The notes: a model not told the origin generated them from the letters alone. A stretch of DNA of 64,000 bases from Halomarina halobia (GCF_029338575.1 NZ_CP119992.1:1860001-1924000); one strand, 5' to 3'; positions 8,566 to 18,989 are shown, numbered from the stretch's first letter. Numbers and translations are program-made.

Positions 8566-11190
8566 TCAGCTCTCGTAGATGAGGACGGTCGCGTCGTCCA
8601 GTTCGAGCACCTGGACCTCCTCGCCGCTGGCGGCGCGCTGCTCCTCGACGACGTCGACGGCGTCGGGCGTGAGGACGACCACCTCGCCGCCGGCGTCGAG
8701 TTCGATCTCGCCGTCCGTGTCCAGTTGTGCCTTGATCTCCGCGGGGTCGGCGGATTCGAGCGCGCCGATGACCGCGCCGGCCCGGTCGCGGAACTCCGGC
8801 CCGATGGTGGCGTGATCGGGGTCGATCCCGACCGGCACCATCTCGACGTTGGGGCGGCCGGACTCGATGTAGACGGGACCGTTGACCGCGCTGCTCAGGT
8901 CGTAGGTGTCGAGCGCGCGGTCGGCGTCGAGGTAGAGCTCGACTCGGTCGAGGTCGGCGTTGAGGGCCATCCCACAATCCGACTTCCAGCCGCGAACCGC
9001 GCCGGCGATATCGGCGACGAGCCGGCCGCGCGCCTCGGCGTCCCCGTCGGCGCGGTCGAGATCGGGCCAGCGCGCGTTGTGGACGCTCCCCTCGGTGCCC
9101 GGGAGCGCGCGATAGGCCTCCTCCGTGAGGAAGGGTGCGAACGGCGAGAGCATCCGCAGGGAGGCCGAGAGCACCGCGTATAGCGCGTGGCGGGCGGCGT
9201 TGCGCTCGCCCGGACGTCCCTCGTAGAGCCGTCCCTTGATGAGTTCGAGGTAGTCGTCGGCCAGGTCGTGCCAGACGAACTCGCGGAGTTCGCGCAGCGC
9301 CGCGTCGTAGCGGTAGGCGTCCATGTGCGCGCCGACGCTGTCGGCGACCCGCGAGGCGCGAGAGAGGATCCACTCGTCCGCGTCCCGATAGGCGGGGTCC
9401 TCGATCGTCGGCGTGCGCTCGTCGAGGTGGCCCGCCGCGAACTTCGTGATGTTCCAGACCTTCGTGAGGAACCGCGAGGAGGACTTCACCTCCTTCCACT
9501 GGAACTGGACGTCCGTGCCGGGTTGACCGCCGAGCGCGAGCGCCTGCCGGAAGGCGTCGGCGGAGTGCTCGGAGACGGCCTCGTCCGGCGAGACGACGTT
9601 GCCGCGGGACTTCGACATCTTGCGGCCGTCCTCGCCGAAGACCATCCCGTTGATCAGGATCTCGTCCCACGGGCGGACGCCCTCCAGTGCCGCGGTCCGG
9701 AGGATGGTGTAGAACGCCCACGTGCGGATGATGTCGTGGCCCTGCGGGCGCAGGGCGACGGGCGAGAACTCCTCCTCGGGCCAGCCACTGATGTAGAGCG
9801 GCGAGATCGAGGAGTCCATCCAGGTGTCCATCACGTCGGGGTCGCCCCGCCACGACGCGCCCCCGCACTCGGGGCAGGCGTCGATCTCTGGCTCCGTCTC
9901 GGTGGGATCGAGCGGGAGTTCGTCCTCTCCCGCGACGCGGACGTGTCCGCAGTCCTCGCAGAACCAGGCGGGGATGGGAGTCGCGAAGACGCGCTGGCGG
10001 GAGATGACCCAGTCCCAGTCCATCCCCTCGGTCCACTCCTCGAGCCGGGCGTACATGTGCTCGGGGATCCACTCGACCTCGCGAGCCTTCTCGAGGATCG
10101 TCTCCCGGTCGACGCGGACGAACCACTGCTCCTTCGAGAGGATCTCGATGGGCGTATCGCAGCGCCAGCAGACGCCGACGGACTGCTCGGTCGGCTCGCT
10201 GTCGACGAGGTGACCGCGCTCGTCGAGCGCCGCGGCGATCTCCTCCTTCGCCTCGACGATCGCGAGGCCCTCGAACGCGCCCGCCAGCTCGTTCAGGTGG
10301 CCGTCCTCGGTGACGACGGGGCGGAGGTCGAGGTCGTGCTCGGCCCACCAGGTCACGTCCTGCTTGTCCCCGAAGGTACAGATCATGACCGCGCCGGTCC
10401 CGAAGTCGCCGTCGACGTCCTCGTCGGCGATGAGTTCGACCTCCTGGCCGAACAGCGGGATCTCGAAGGTGTCGCCGACGCGGTCGGTGTAGCGCTCATC
10501 GTCGGGATCGACGGCTATCCCGACGCACGCCGCGAGCAGTTCGGGCCGGGTGGTTGCGATCTCGATATCGTCGTTGCCGATCCCCTCGAAGGCGACGTAG
10601 TAGAGCGTCCCCGTTCGGTCCTCCTTCTCGACCTCCGCGTCGGCGATGGCGGTCTCGCACCGCGGACACCAGTTGACCGGATGCTCGTCGCGGTAGAGGT
10701 AGTCGTCGGCCGCCATGCGGACGAACGAGCGCTGGGTCTCGCCCCAGTACTCGGGGTCCATCGTCCGGAACTCGTGATCCCAGTCGATGGAGAAGCCGAG
10801 CAGGTCCATCGTCTCGTGCATCGCGTCGATCTGCTCCTCGGTGTACTCGATGCAGCGTTCCCGGAACTCCTCGCGGGGGACGTCCGTACGGTGGATGTCG
10901 TGGATCTCCTCGACCTTGACCTCGGTGGGGAGGCCGTGGCAGTCCCACCCCTGCGGGAAGAGCACGTCCTCGCCCTTGAGCCGGTGGTACCGGGCGGCGA
11001 AGTCGATGTACGTCCACCCGAGACCGTGGCCGATGTGGAGGTTCCCCGTCGGGTACGGCGGCGGCGTGTCGATGACGTACTCCGGTCGCTCGCCGTCGCC
11101 CTCGTAGGCGTAGACGTCGCTCTCGCGCCACGCCTCGCGCCACTTCTGCTCGATTCGGTCCGGGTCGTACTCGTCTGGTAACTCCGTCAT
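8566..11190 (-). CDS. valS: valyl-tRNA synthetase
   Basis: An 874-residue class Ia synthetase. HIGH is at residues 52-55 ([12 protein letters not shown]) and KMSKS at 524-528 ([17 protein letters not shown]). Between them lie the CP1 editing domain, with Cys pairs in [11 protein letters not shown] and CWRCDTPIE, and a zinc-binding segment (CEDCGHV ... CPECGG). The anticodon-binding domain contains [13 protein letters not shown]. The [16 protein letters not shown] and [16 protein letters not shown] signatures favour ValS over IleS or LeuS. It is haloarchaeal size, without a long C-terminal coiled-coil arm. Confidence 0.95.
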   Translation of the reverse strand: MTELPDEYDPDRIEQKWREAWRESDVYAYEGDGERPEYVIDTPPPYPTGNLHIGHGLGWTYIDFAARYHRLKGEDVLFPQGWDCHGLPTEVKVEEIHDIHRTDVPREEFRERCIEYTEEQIDAMHETMDLLGFSIDWDHEFRTMDPEYWGETQRSFVRMAADDYLYRDEHPVNWCPRCETAIADAEVEKEDRTGTLYYVAFEGIGNDDIEIATTRPELLAACVGIAVDPDDERYTDRVGDTFEIPLFGQEVELIADEDVDGDFGTGAVMICTFGDKQDVTWWAEHDLDLRPVVTEDGHLNELAGAFEGLAIVEAKEEIAAALDERGHLVDSEPTEQSVGVCWRCDTPIEILSKEQWFVRVDRETILEKAREVEWIPEHMYARLEEWTEGMDWDWVISRQRVFATPIPAWFCEDCGHVRVAGEDELPLDPTETEPEIDACPECGGASWRGDPDVMDTWMDSSISPLYISGWPEEEFSPVALRPQGHDIIRTWAFYTILRTAALEGVRPWDEILINGMVFGEDGRKMSKSRGNVVSPDEAVSEHSADAFRQALALGGQPGTDVQFQWKEVKSSSRFLTKVWNITKFAAGHLDERTPTIEDPAYRDADEWILSRASRVADSVGAHMDAYRYDAALRELREFVWHDLADDYLELIKGRLYEGRPGERNAARHALYAVLSASLRMLSPFAPFLTEEAYRALPGTEGSVHNARWPDLDRADGDAEARGRLVADIAGAVRGWKSDCGMALNADLDRVELYLDADRALDTYDLSSAVNGPVYIESGRPNVEMVPVGIDPDHATIGPEFRDRAGAVIGALESADPAEIKAQLDTDGEIELDAGGEVVVLTPDAVDVVEEQRAASGEEVQVLELDDATVLIYES

Positions 11191-11390
11191 GGTCGCTGTG
11201 GAACGGTCGCCGGGCGGTGCTGGAGGAGAAGGAGCCTACGCACGTACTACTGACGACCGATGCATGGACGCACCTAGCGGGGTCGATGGGATAAATCTTC
11301 GCGTCCGGCCCTCGCGCCGCCCGATGAGGGCGAAAAGTGTCCGACGTAGGTCAAAAGAATAAGAACCCTCTGTGGTGAACAAGGTTACGG

Positions 11391-12296
11391 ATGGCGAGAC
11401 GGAGTATCACGGCGCGAGGGGCACGGGTTCTTCGCCACGTCGGACGAGAGGGGCTGTACTACGGAAAGATCGGGCTCATCGGGTTGTTCAGGGCCGGACC
11501 GCGACGGGGAACCCCCATCTACGAGGAGGACTGGGACGTGCTGGTCGTCCTCGACGCCTGTCGGTTCGACCTGCTCGCGGCGTTCGTGGAAGAGTACTCG
11601 TTTCTGAGCGCGCTCGACGAGACCTACTCCCTCGCCAGCTACTCGAGGTCGTGGATGCGCCGCAACTTCGCGTCGAAGTACGAGGACGAGACGCGGCGGA
11701 CCGTCTACGTCACCGGGAACCCCTTTTCGGACGAGGTGCTCGAACCCTCCTCGTTCGCGCTGCTCGACGAGGTGTGGCGCTACGCGTGGGACGAGCGGGA
11801 GGGGACGATCCTCCCCCGACCGGTCACCGACCGCGCCATCGAACACCACCGGAGGCACGACCCCGAGCGGATGGTCGTCCACTACATGCAGCCCCACCAC
11901 CCGTTTCTCGACGACGACACGAGTGGGTTCTCCCCCGGCGCGTATCCCGACCCCCGAACCGCCGACCCGTGGGATCAGGTGCGCTGGGGACAGCGCGACC
12001 TCGACGAAGTGCGCGCCGCCTATCGACGGAACCTCCGGTACGCGCTCGACGACGTGTCGCTCCTGCTGTCGAGCATCGACGCCGAGCGGGTCGTGGTCAC
12101 CTCCGATCACGGCAACGCCCTCGGCGAGTGGGGCGTCTACGGTCACCCCGCGTTCGCGGGGATCGACCCGATCCGGCGGGTCCCGTGGTGCGTCACGAGC
12201 GCCGAGGACACCGGCGAGTACGAACCCACCCGCCGCTCGACGGCGGATCAGGGCTACGACCCCGCGGAGCAACTGCGCCAGCTGGGCTACCACTGA
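11391..12296 (+). CDS. alkaline phosphatase/sulfatase-superfamily protein
   Basis: A 301-residue protein with the alkaline-phosphatase-fold metal signature: WDVLVVLDACRFDLL near the N-terminus (Asp ligand, with the Cys at the usual nucleophile place) and SDHGNALGEWGVYGHP near the C-terminus (Asp-His and His ligands). MQPHHPFL supplies a further His pair. No signal peptide is evident, although the first 30 residues are basic. In haloarchaea such proteins often sit in cell-surface or glycan loci, but nothing here fixes the substrate. The ATG at 11391 is the first good start. Confidence 0.78.
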   Translation: MARRSITARGARVLRHVGREGLYYGKIGLIGLFRAGPRRGTPIYEEDWDVLVVLDACRFDLLAAFVEEYSFLSALDETYSLASYSRSWMRRNFASKYEDETRRTVYVTGNPFSDEVLEPSSFALLDEVWRYAWDEREGTILPRPVTDRAIEHHRRHDPERMVVHYMQPHHPFLDDDTSGFSPGAYPDPRTADPWDQVRWGQRDLDEVRAAYRRNLRYALDDVSLLLSSIDAERVVVTSDHGNALGEWGVYGHPAFAGIDPIRRVPWCVTSAEDTGEYEPTRRSTADQGYDPAEQLRQLGYH

Positions 12297-12362
12297 ACGC
12301 GGAACCGCGCACGCTGAACCCGGAACCACAACCCCTTAGCGCCCGCCCGCGGAGTCCGGAAC

Positions 12363-13262
12363 ATGCAACTCGGAGTCGTCGGTCTCGGTCGCATGGGGCG
12401 CATCGTCGCCGAACGGGTGATGGACGCCGGTCACGACGTGGTGGCGTTCGACGTGGACGAGACGGCCGTCGCGGCCGCCGCCGACGCGGGGGCGACGCCC
12501 GTCGGTTCGCTCGCGGACCTCGCCGAGGCGCTGGGCGAGGACAGGCGGCTCTGGCTGATGGTGCCGGCGGGCGAGATCGTGGACGCCACGCTCTCGGAAC
12601 TCGAACCGCGCCTCGAGGAGGGCGACGTCGTCGTCGACGGCGGCAACTCCCACTTCGAGGACTCCGTCGCGCGGGCCGAGCGGACGACCGCCGCCTACCT
12701 CGACTGCGGCACCAGCGGCGGCCCCGCCGGAGCGGAACTCGGCTTCTCGCTGATGGTCGGCGGTCCCGAGTGGGCCTACGAGGCGATGACCCCGGCGTTC
12801 GACGCGGTCGCTACCGGCCCCGACGGCCACGAGCGCATGGGGCCGTCGGGGTCGGGCCACTACGTGAAGATGGTCCACAACGGCGTCGAGTACGCGCTGA
12901 TGCAGACCTACGGCGAGGGGTTCGACCTGCTCGCGAACGGGCGCTACGACCTCGACCTGGAGGCCGTCGCGCGCACGTGGAACAACGGCGCGGTGATCCG
13001 CTCCTGGCTGCTGGAGCTCTGCGAGGAGGCGTTCCGCGAGGAGGGCGTCGACCTCGGCGACGTGGCCGACCGGGTCGAGGGCGGTTCGACGGGCACCTGG
13101 ACGGTACAGGAGGCCCTCGAGCGGGAGGTGCCGGTCCCGCTCATCTACGCGGCGCTCGCCGAGCGCTTCGGCTCGCGGGCCGACGAGGGGCGGTTCTCGC
13201 GGCGGCTGGCGAACCGCCTGCGCTACGGCTTCGGCCGGCACGAAGTCGTCCGTGAGGAGTAG
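12363..13262 (+). CDS. gnd: 6-phosphogluconate dehydrogenase (decarboxylating), short form
   Basis: A 299-residue NAD(P)-dependent enzyme converting 6-phosphogluconate to ribulose 5-phosphate and CO2. The Rossmann motif GVVGLGRMG starts at residue 4. VDGGNSHFEDSVAR, the catalytic SGSGHYVKMVHNGVEY (Lys and Asn), and WNNGAVIRSWLLEL follow. The size fits the 300-residue YqeC/GndA type rather than the 470-residue long form. In haloarchaea this enzyme supports the oxidative pentose phosphate pathway. It begins 66 nt after the previous gene and could share its transcript. Confidence 0.93.
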   Translation: MQLGVVGLGRMGRIVAERVMDAGHDVVAFDVDETAVAAAADAGATPVGSLADLAEALGEDRRLWLMVPAGEIVDATLSELEPRLEEGDVVVDGGNSHFEDSVARAERTTAAYLDCGTSGGPAGAELGFSLMVGGPEWAYEAMTPAFDAVATGPDGHERMGPSGSGHYVKMVHNGVEYALMQTYGEGFDLLANGRYDLDLEAVARTWNNGAVIRSWLLELCEEAFREEGVDLGDVADRVEGGSTGTWTVQEALEREVPVPLIYAALAERFGSRADEGRFSRRLANRLRYGFGRHEVVREE

Positions 13263-13564
13263 CCCCGTGAAGCGGTGTGCGGCGACCGATGCGGCAGACG
13301 GTGGGCGAACGGGCGACACGGCGACGGTACCGCGGGCGGTCGTGTCGCACGACCGCGGGCCGCCCGCGGGTGACGGTCAACGCACGGGGGTTCTGGACCC
13401 GTTTCGATACGTAAACGTTCGGTCAGGGAGGCGGCGGGAGCGCGAGCGTCTCACAATGCAGCAGTTGCCAGCGAGCCACCGGCGACCGCGGAGCGTGTCG
13501 CTGACGGGCGAGCGCAGCGAGAGGTGGCGTTGTGACTTAATAGCGTGGGGCGCGGAGTAGAAGT
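13263..13564. other. gene-free 302-nt gap with a 9-bp hairpin and a TATA box
   Basis: I find no gene here. GCGGTCGTG (13336-13344) and CACGACCGC (13348-13356) form a perfect 9-bp stem with a TCG loop about 75 nt after gnd, a possible transcript end. TTAATA near 13536-13541 lies 24-29 nt upstream of the site-2 protease ATG and is a good box A for a leaderless transcript. Confidence 0.45.
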
Positions 13565-14791
13565 ATGCGAAGCTTCCGTATCGGGAGCGCGTTCGGCATT
13601 CCGATCAAGCTCGATCTGACGTTCCTGCTCGTATTGCCGCTGTTCGCCTACATCATCGGCAGTCAGGTCGGTATCTGGGTCGGGACCCTCAACGACCTGT
13701 TCGACGCGGGGCTCGCGCTCGACGGGATGAGCGCGGGGCTGATGCCGTACGTCCTCGGCACCGTGGCCGCGATCGGCCTGTTCGCCAGCGTCCTCCTGCA
13801 CGAACTGGGCCACTCGCTCGTCGCCCGGCGCTTCGGCTTCCCCATCGCCTCGATCACGCTGTGGCTGTTCGGCGGCATCGCGCAGTTGAGCGAGATGCCC
13901 GAGGACTGGAAGCAGGAGCTCTACATCGCCGTCGCGGGCCCCATCGTGAGCATCGCCCTCGGCGTCGGCCTCTACGCGCTGTTCTACGTGATCCCCGGCG
14001 GCGGCGCGGCGGCGAACGCACTGCTGTTCGTCGTCGGCTACCTCGCGATCACGAACCTCGCGCTCGCCGCGTTCAACCTCCTACCGGGGTTCCCGATGGA
14101 CGGCGGGCGCGTCCTGCGCGCGCTGCTGGCCCGGACGCGCTCCTACGCGCGCGCGACGCAGATCGCGGCGGAGGTGGGCAAGACCTTCGCCATCCTGCTC
14201 GGCCTGTTCGGCCTGTTCGCCGGGTTCAACATCTTCCTCGTGGGCGTCGCCTTCTTCATCTACATCGGCGCGTCCTCGGAGGCCCAGCAGACCCTGATGA
14301 AGGCCGCCTTCGAGGGCGTCAGGGTGCGCGACATCATGACGCCGCGCGAGCGCCTGCACACCATCGACGCGGAGGACAGCGTCGCGACCCTCATCAACCG
14401 GATGTTCCGGGAGCGCCACACCGGCTATCCGGTGATGCGCGACGGCCGCGTCGACGGTCTCGTCACGCTCGAGGACGCGAAGACCGTGAACGAGGTCGAG
14501 CGCGACGCCTACCGCGTCGAGGAGGTGATGTCGACCGACCTCATCACCATCGGCCCGGACGACGACGCGATGACCGCCCTCACCCGGATGCAGGAGTCGG
14601 GCGTCGGTCGCCTGCTGGTCATGGACGGCGACGAACTGGTCGGGCTGGTCTCGCGGACCGACCTCATGACCGCGCTCACCATCATCCGCTCCAGCGGGTC
14701 GCTTGACAACCGGCCGGAGGCGACCGGCGCGGCGGCCGACGGCGGTCGCGGCGGGAACGGTCGGGACCCGCGACCCAACGAACTGCGCTGA
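13565..14791 (+). CDS. site-2 protease family (M50) zinc metalloprotease with two CBS domains
   Basis: A 408-residue intramembrane metalloprotease. Several hydrophobic segments span residues about 15-235. The zinc site HELGH is at residues 79-83 and the second ligand motif NLLPGFPMDG at about 171-180. A tandem CBS pair (about 256-372; RVRDIMTPRERLHTID and RVEEVMSTDLITIGPDD) follows, then a disordered Gly/Arg tail. CBS pairs usually sense adenine nucleotides, which would make proteolysis energy-dependent. Substrates are unknown; membrane-tethered regulators are usual. A TATA-like TTAATA lies about 27 nt upstream. Confidence 0.92.
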   Translation: MRSFRIGSAFGIPIKLDLTFLLVLPLFAYIIGSQVGIWVGTLNDLFDAGLALDGMSAGLMPYVLGTVAAIGLFASVLLHELGHSLVARRFGFPIASITLWLFGGIAQLSEMPEDWKQELYIAVAGPIVSIALGVGLYALFYVIPGGGAAANALLFVVGYLAITNLALAAFNLLPGFPMDGGRVLRALLARTRSYARATQIAAEVGKTFAILLGLFGLFAGFNIFLVGVAFFIYIGASSEAQQTLMKAAFEGVRVRDIMTPRERLHTIDAEDSVATLINRMFRERHTGYPVMRDGRVDGLVTLEDAKTVNEVERDAYRVEEVMSTDLITIGPDDDAMTALTRMQESGVGRLLVMDGDELVGLVSRTDLMTALTIIRSSGSLDNRPEATGAAADGGRGGNGRDPRPNELR

Positions 14792-14800
14792 CCGCCGGCG

Positions 14801-15523
14801 TCACCGTCCGTCTTCGACCTCGATCCGCTCGCGCAGCCACGCCTCCGCGCGGTCGAGCGCCGCCTCCGTCTCGCCGGTGATCTTGACCCGGTTCGGGTCG
14901 TCGCCCCGACTCGGATACGATCCGAGGATGACCTCGGGGAGTTCCTCCCGGGCGGCCTCGAGCGTCGGCGTCACCTCCGACTCGGGCAGCGGCGTCCGGA
15001 GCAGCCGCGAGCGCAGGTCGCCCGCGAACTCCTCCGCGACGAGCCCGAACATCGCCCTCATCTCCCGGGGGATCCCCGGGAAGACGTAGACGTTCTCCAG
15101 GACGCACCCCGGCGAGAGGCCGTCCGGGTTGAGCAGCGGGCGCGCGCCCTCCGGCAGCGAGGCGTGGCGCTCTACGTTCACGTCCAGGTCGGGGTACTCC
15201 GCCGCGATGGCCGCGAGCGTGCGCTCTACGTCCTCGCGGGCGGCCTCGTTCACGACGAGCGGGCGGTCGAACGCCGCCGCGACCGACTCCATCGTCAGGT
15301 CGTCGGGCGTCCCCCCCAGCCCGCCCGTGCAGACGACGGCGTCGAAGGCGTCGCCGTACGCGCGGACGTGGTCGGCGATCACCGCCACGACGTCGGGAAC
15401 GACCGCGATGCGCCGGACCGCGACGCCTCGCGCCGAGAGCTGGCGCGCGAGCCACGTCGCGTTGGTGTTCTCCACGTCGCCCGCGAGCAACTCGTCGCCG
15501 ATTGTGAGCAGGGCCACCTCCAT
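14801..15523 (-). CDS. CinA N-terminal/MoaB-fold molybdopterin-binding-like protein
   Basis: A 240-residue protein of the COG1058 type. It has TIGDELLAGDVENTNATWLA at the N-terminus and VVCTGGLGGTPDDLTMESVA, the MoaB/Mog-type phosphate/pterin-binding loop, followed by NVYVFPGIPREMRAMF. It lacks the C-terminal nicotinamide-nucleotide amidase domain of bacterial CinA. Family members have been linked to ADP-ribose or nucleotide pyrophosphatase activity, but the function in archaea is not settled. It is convergent with the site-2 protease gene, 9 nt apart. Confidence 0.85.
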   Translation of the reverse strand: MEVALLTIGDELLAGDVENTNATWLARQLSARGVAVRRIAVVPDVVAVIADHVRAYGDAFDAVVCTGGLGGTPDDLTMESVAAAFDRPLVVNEAAREDVERTLAAIAAEYPDLDVNVERHASLPEGARPLLNPDGLSPGCVLENVYVFPGIPREMRAMFGLVAEEFAGDLRSRLLRTPLPESEVTPTLEAAREELPEVILGSYPSRGDDPNRVKITGETEAALDRAEAWLRERIEVEDGR

Positions 15524-15620
15524 ACCCGCAGGTGGGGTGACCGAGGGTTAGCCGTTTCCCCGCACGTTCGCTACGCAGGGTAGGGGAGCGCTCGATCGCC
15601 GGCGCTGTTGCCCAGTCGCC

Positions 15621-15637
15621 GCAAAAATATAATTTTA
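15621..15637 (-). terminator. T-rich terminator downstream of tRNA-His
   Basis: On the minus strand the 3' flank of the tRNA reads GTAAAATTATATTTTTGC, with a run of five T within an AT block in otherwise GC-rich DNA. Archaeal RNA polymerase terminates at such T-tracts. It lies 3 nt beyond the discriminator base. Confidence 0.6.
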
Positions 15638-15639
15638 CA

Positions 15640-15713
15640 GTCCAGGTGCGAGAATCGAACCCGCGTCTCAGCCTCCACAAGGCTGAAGGATAGTCCACTA
15701 CCCCAACCCGGAC
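15640..15713 (-). tRNA. tRNA-His (GTG)
   Basis: A cloverleaf can be drawn on the minus strand. A 7-bp acceptor stem (TCCGGGT/ACCTGGA, one G-U) is extended by the extra G-1:C73 pair diagnostic of tRNA-His. The anticodon stem CAGCC/GGCTG carries the loop TTGTGGA, anticodon GTG. The T arm is GCGGGTTCGAATCTCGC. No intron is present and CCA is not encoded. A TATA box lies about 30 nt upstream and a T-tract follows. Confidence 0.95.
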
Positions 15714-15740
15714 ACATGGGAAACTACCCGCCCGGGATCT

Positions 15741-15750
15741 GATATAGGTT
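15741..15750 (-). promoter_or_regulatory. TATA box of tRNA-His
   Basis: The minus strand reads AACCTATATC about 28-37 nt upstream of the tRNA 5' end, the normal box A distance for a haloarchaeal tRNA promoter. It lies between the tRNA and the 3' end of the upstream 1031-residue oxidase gene. Confidence 0.6.
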
Positions 15751-15765
15751 ACGACTCCGTCCGCC

Positions 15766-18700
15766 TCAGGCGAGCGCCGCGGCCAGCTTCTCGACCGGAT
15801 GCGGCGGCTCCTCACCCTCGTGGTCGCCCAGTTGCGACCGGCAGGAGGCACCCGGCGCGACGACGACGTCGCCCGGACTCGCGTCCACCTGGTCGTAGAG
15901 GATGCGCGCGATGGCCTTGCTCATCGAGTAGTGTTCGGCCTCGTAGCCGAAGCTCCCGGCCATGCCACAGCAGGTGGAATCGAGGGGGTCGACCTCGTAG
16001 CCCGCCCGGCGGAGCACGCCCACCGCGTGGTGGTCCTTCAGGGTGGCCTTCTGGTGGCAGTGGCCGTGGTAGGTCAGGTGCTCGGCGGGCGCGTCGAAGG
16101 CCATCGCCTCGTCCAGGCGGTGGGCGTCGACGTACTCCATCGCGCCGTAGGTGCGCTCGGCGACGGCCTCGACGTCCGGCCCCGAGAGGAGGTCGAGGTA
16201 GTCAGACTGGAACATGACGGCGTCGGAGGGTTCGACGACCACGACCTCCCAGCCGTCGCGGACCATCGGCGCGAGGGCGTCGACGTTCCGGCGAGCCTGC
16301 TCGCGGGCCTTCCCGACCAGCCCCTTCGAGTGGGGCGGCCGCCCGCTCCCCGTCGTGCCCTCCGGCAGGCGCACGTGGACGTTGGCGGCTTCCAGCACGC
16401 GGACGGCCGCCTTCCCCGCCTCGGGGTGGTTGAAGTTGGTGTAGGTGTCGGGAAAGAGCAGCGCCCGCCGGTCGGCGTCGGCCTCGGCGACCGCCGCGCC
16501 GCCGCGGGCCTCGAACCAGTCCTCGAACGTCTCGCGGCTGAACTCGGGGAGTTCGCGCTCGCGGGCGATGCCGAGGGTGCGCTCCATCGCGGCGCGGGCG
16601 TAGGGGAGCGTCGCCGCCCAGTTCGAGAGGGGCGCGAACGCGCTACCGAGCGCGGAGAGTCGATCGATGTTGGCGAACGCGCGGTCGCGGAGGCTCGCGC
16701 CGTTTCGCTGCTTGTACTCGTGGGTGACCTCGGCCTTGAGCTTCGCCATGTCCACCTCGCTCGGACAGTCCCTCGCACAGCCCTTGCAGCCGATGCAGAC
16801 GTCGAGCACCTCCTCGACGAACTCGTCGGTGAACGCCTCGTCCCCGTCGAACGCGCCGCTCATCGCGGCCCGGAGCATGTTCGCCCGGCCGCGCGTGGCC
16901 TGGATCTCCTCCTCCGCGGCGCGGAACGTCGGGCACATCACCCCGCCGGTGGTCGACTGCGGGCCGCGACAGCCCGCACAGCCGTGGCAGAGTTCGACCA
17001 TCCCCTGGAAGCCGTTCTCGTTCTCCCAGTTGAGCGTCGGCTCGAAGCCGGCGTCGAACTCGTAGTCGGGCGAGAACCGGAGGTGCTCGGTCATGTCGTA
17101 GTCGCCGCAGACCGATCCGGGGTTGAGCAGCCAGTCGGGGTCGTAGGCGGTCTTCAGGTCGCGGAAGGCGTTCCAGAGGCGGTCGCCGTACAGCTTGCGG
17201 TTCCACTGGGTGCGCGCGCGGCCGTCGCCGTGCTCGCCGGAGACCGATCCGCCGTACTTCACGACGAGGTCGGTCGCCTCGTCGGCGATGGCCTCGAACG
17301 TGGCGACCCCCTCGACGGTCTTCGTGTTCACCAGCGGGCGGATGTGGAGCACGCCCGGCCCGGCGTGGGCGTAGTAGGAGGCGAACGTGTCGTGCTCCTC
17401 GAGGACCGCCTGGAAGTCCGCGACGTACGCCGGGAGGTTCTCGGCGGGGACGGCGGTGTCCTCGATGTAGGCGATGTGCTTCGCGTCGGAGGTGCGCGAC
17501 AGCAGGATCGGGAGGCCGGACTTGCGCATCTTCCAGAACTTCGCGCGCGTCTCGGCGTCGTGGGCTTCGAGCGCCTGCCGCGCGTAGCGTTCCTTCTCGG
17601 TTCGGACCCGGTCCTCGGTCGGTTCGGTCAGGCTCGTCCCGTCGGGGACGCGGTCCGCGATGAGGTCGGCCACCCGCCGCCGCCCGTCCTCCTCGCCCTC
17701 GGCGTAGAACTCCACGAGGAGGACGGAGTCGGTCCCCTCGGGCAGGAGGTTCACCACGTCGCGGAACTCGGTGGTGTCCCGCGCGAGGTCGAGCAGCACG
17801 TCGTCCATCACCTCGACCGCGGCGGGGTCGTGTTCGAGGATGGGTGCCACGTCCTCCATCGCGTCGACGACGGCGTCGTAGGTCAGGAGGGCGACGGACT
17901 TCGTCTCCGGGACGGGTTCGAGCGAGACGGTCGCCTCGGTGACGACCGCGAGCGTCCCCTCGCTGCCCGCGAGCAGGCGCGCGAGGTTCACCGTCCCCGG
18001 TTCGCACTCGGGATCGACGCCCGAGTCGTCGGGGAGGCGGCGCTCGCCCTCCGCCTCGGCGACGAGCATGTCGAGGTCGTACCCGGAGACGTTGCGCTTG
18101 AGGTCGGGGTAGCGCGCGCTGATCTCCTCGCGCTCCTCGTCCAGGATCCGGACGATCTCGGCGTAGATCCGCGGCAGGAGATCGCTCTCCGGTCCGTCCG
18201 GCCCCCACGCGTCGGCAGCGGGGTCGGCCCGCTCGCGCAGTTCCTCGACCGCGATCTCGCCGAACCGCGTCACGGTGCCGTCGGCGAGGACCGCCTCGAC
18301 CTCCTCGACGTAGTAGTCGGTCTTGCCGTACTTGAGCGAGTGCGCGCCGGTCGAGTTGTTGCCGATCGCGCCGCCGAGGGCGCTCTTGTCGCCCCACGCC
18401 GGATCGGGCGCGAACTTCAGCCCGTGCGGGGCGAGGCGTTCGTTGAGGTCGCCCAGGTAGACGCCGGCCTGCGCGGTCGCCGTCCGGCCCTCGGGGTCCA
18501 CGTCGAGCACCCCGTCCATGTGCCGCGAGAAGTCGAGGACGACCGCCTCGTTGACCGCCTGGCCGGCGAGGCTCGTCCCGCCCCCGCGCGGGAGGACGGG
18601 AATCCCCCGCAACGCGCAGTATTCAACTACTGCAACCACCTCCTCGGTCGACTCCGGAAAGACGACGCCGACGGGGAGTCGCTCGTATGCGCTCGCGTCG

Positions 18701-18861
18701 GTCGCGTAGAGCTGTCGGGAGTAGTCGTCGAAGCGCACGTCCGCCACGTAGCGTTCGAGGTCGGCGACCAGCCCCGGCCGGTCGACCTCGTCGGTGACGT
18801 AGTCGTAGTCGCTTCGCGCGTCGCTCGCGGGGTCGGGTCGCGCACCCGGATCGGTCGCCAT
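15766..18861 (-). CDS. FAD-linked 2-hydroxy-acid dehydrogenase fused to a GlpC-type iron-sulfur domain
   Basis: A 1031-residue fusion. Residues about 1-560 are a GlcD/vanillyl-alcohol-oxidase-type FAD domain (PRGGGTSLAGQAVNEAVVLD, GNNSTGAHSLKYGKTD, SGEHGDGRARTQWN). Residues about 610-720 hold two Cys clusters (CHGCAGCRG near 624 and CIGCKGCARDCPSEVD near 687), a [4Fe-4S] relay. The C-terminus (about 780-1031) is a CCG-type GlpC/heterodisulfide-reductase-like domain with YHGHCHQKA and STCCGMAGSFGYEAEHY. It should oxidise D-lactate or a related 2-hydroxy acid and pass electrons to the quinone pool. It is divergent from lutC. Exact substrate is unknown. Confidence 0.88.
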   Translation of the reverse strand: MATDPGARPDPASDARSDYDYVTDEVDRPGLVADLERYVADVRFDDYSRQLYATDASAYERLPVGVVFPESTEEVVAVVEYCALRGIPVLPRGGGTSLAGQAVNEAVVLDFSRHMDGVLDVDPEGRTATAQAGVYLGDLNERLAPHGLKFAPDPAWGDKSALGGAIGNNSTGAHSLKYGKTDYYVEEVEAVLADGTVTRFGEIAVEELRERADPAADAWGPDGPESDLLPRIYAEIVRILDEEREEISARYPDLKRNVSGYDLDMLVAEAEGERRLPDDSGVDPECEPGTVNLARLLAGSEGTLAVVTEATVSLEPVPETKSVALLTYDAVVDAMEDVAPILEHDPAAVEVMDDVLLDLARDTTEFRDVVNLLPEGTDSVLLVEFYAEGEEDGRRRVADLIADRVPDGTSLTEPTEDRVRTEKERYARQALEAHDAETRAKFWKMRKSGLPILLSRTSDAKHIAYIEDTAVPAENLPAYVADFQAVLEEHDTFASYYAHAGPGVLHIRPLVNTKTVEGVATFEAIADEATDLVVKYGGSVSGEHGDGRARTQWNRKLYGDRLWNAFRDLKTAYDPDWLLNPGSVCGDYDMTEHLRFSPDYEFDAGFEPTLNWENENGFQGMVELCHGCAGCRGPQSTTGGVMCPTFRAAEEEIQATRGRANMLRAAMSGAFDGDEAFTDEFVEEVLDVCIGCKGCARDCPSEVDMAKLKAEVTHEYKQRNGASLRDRAFANIDRLSALGSAFAPLSNWAATLPYARAAMERTLGIARERELPEFSRETFEDWFEARGGAAVAEADADRRALLFPDTYTNFNHPEAGKAAVRVLEAANVHVRLPEGTTGSGRPPHSKGLVGKAREQARRNVDALAPMVRDGWEVVVVEPSDAVMFQSDYLDLLSGPDVEAVAERTYGAMEYVDAHRLDEAMAFDAPAEHLTYHGHCHQKATLKDHHAVGVLRRAGYEVDPLDSTCCGMAGSFGYEAEHYSMSKAIARILYDQVDASPGDVVVAPGASCRSQLGDHEGEEPPHPVEKLAAALA

Positions 18862-18989
18862 GCCCGGACTTGCGGTTCCACAGGTATAAACGGCGGTCGT
18901 CTGCGTCGAGCGGTCCGACGAGGTGCGGCGTCACCCCCGGACGGGAACGAGGCCCACAATTGATGCCCCCACCCGCGTACGGTTCTGCT

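Noticed and set aside
11191..11390. Possible gene or RNA between valS and the sulfatase-like gene
   Set aside because: No frame with convincing composition and no cloverleaf or stable hairpin could be found.
15799..18963. A 1054-codon open frame opposite the FAD/iron-sulfur fusion
   Set aside because: Shadow of the real gene. The repetitive VGDVLDEV-type composition is typical of antisense haloarchaeal DNA.
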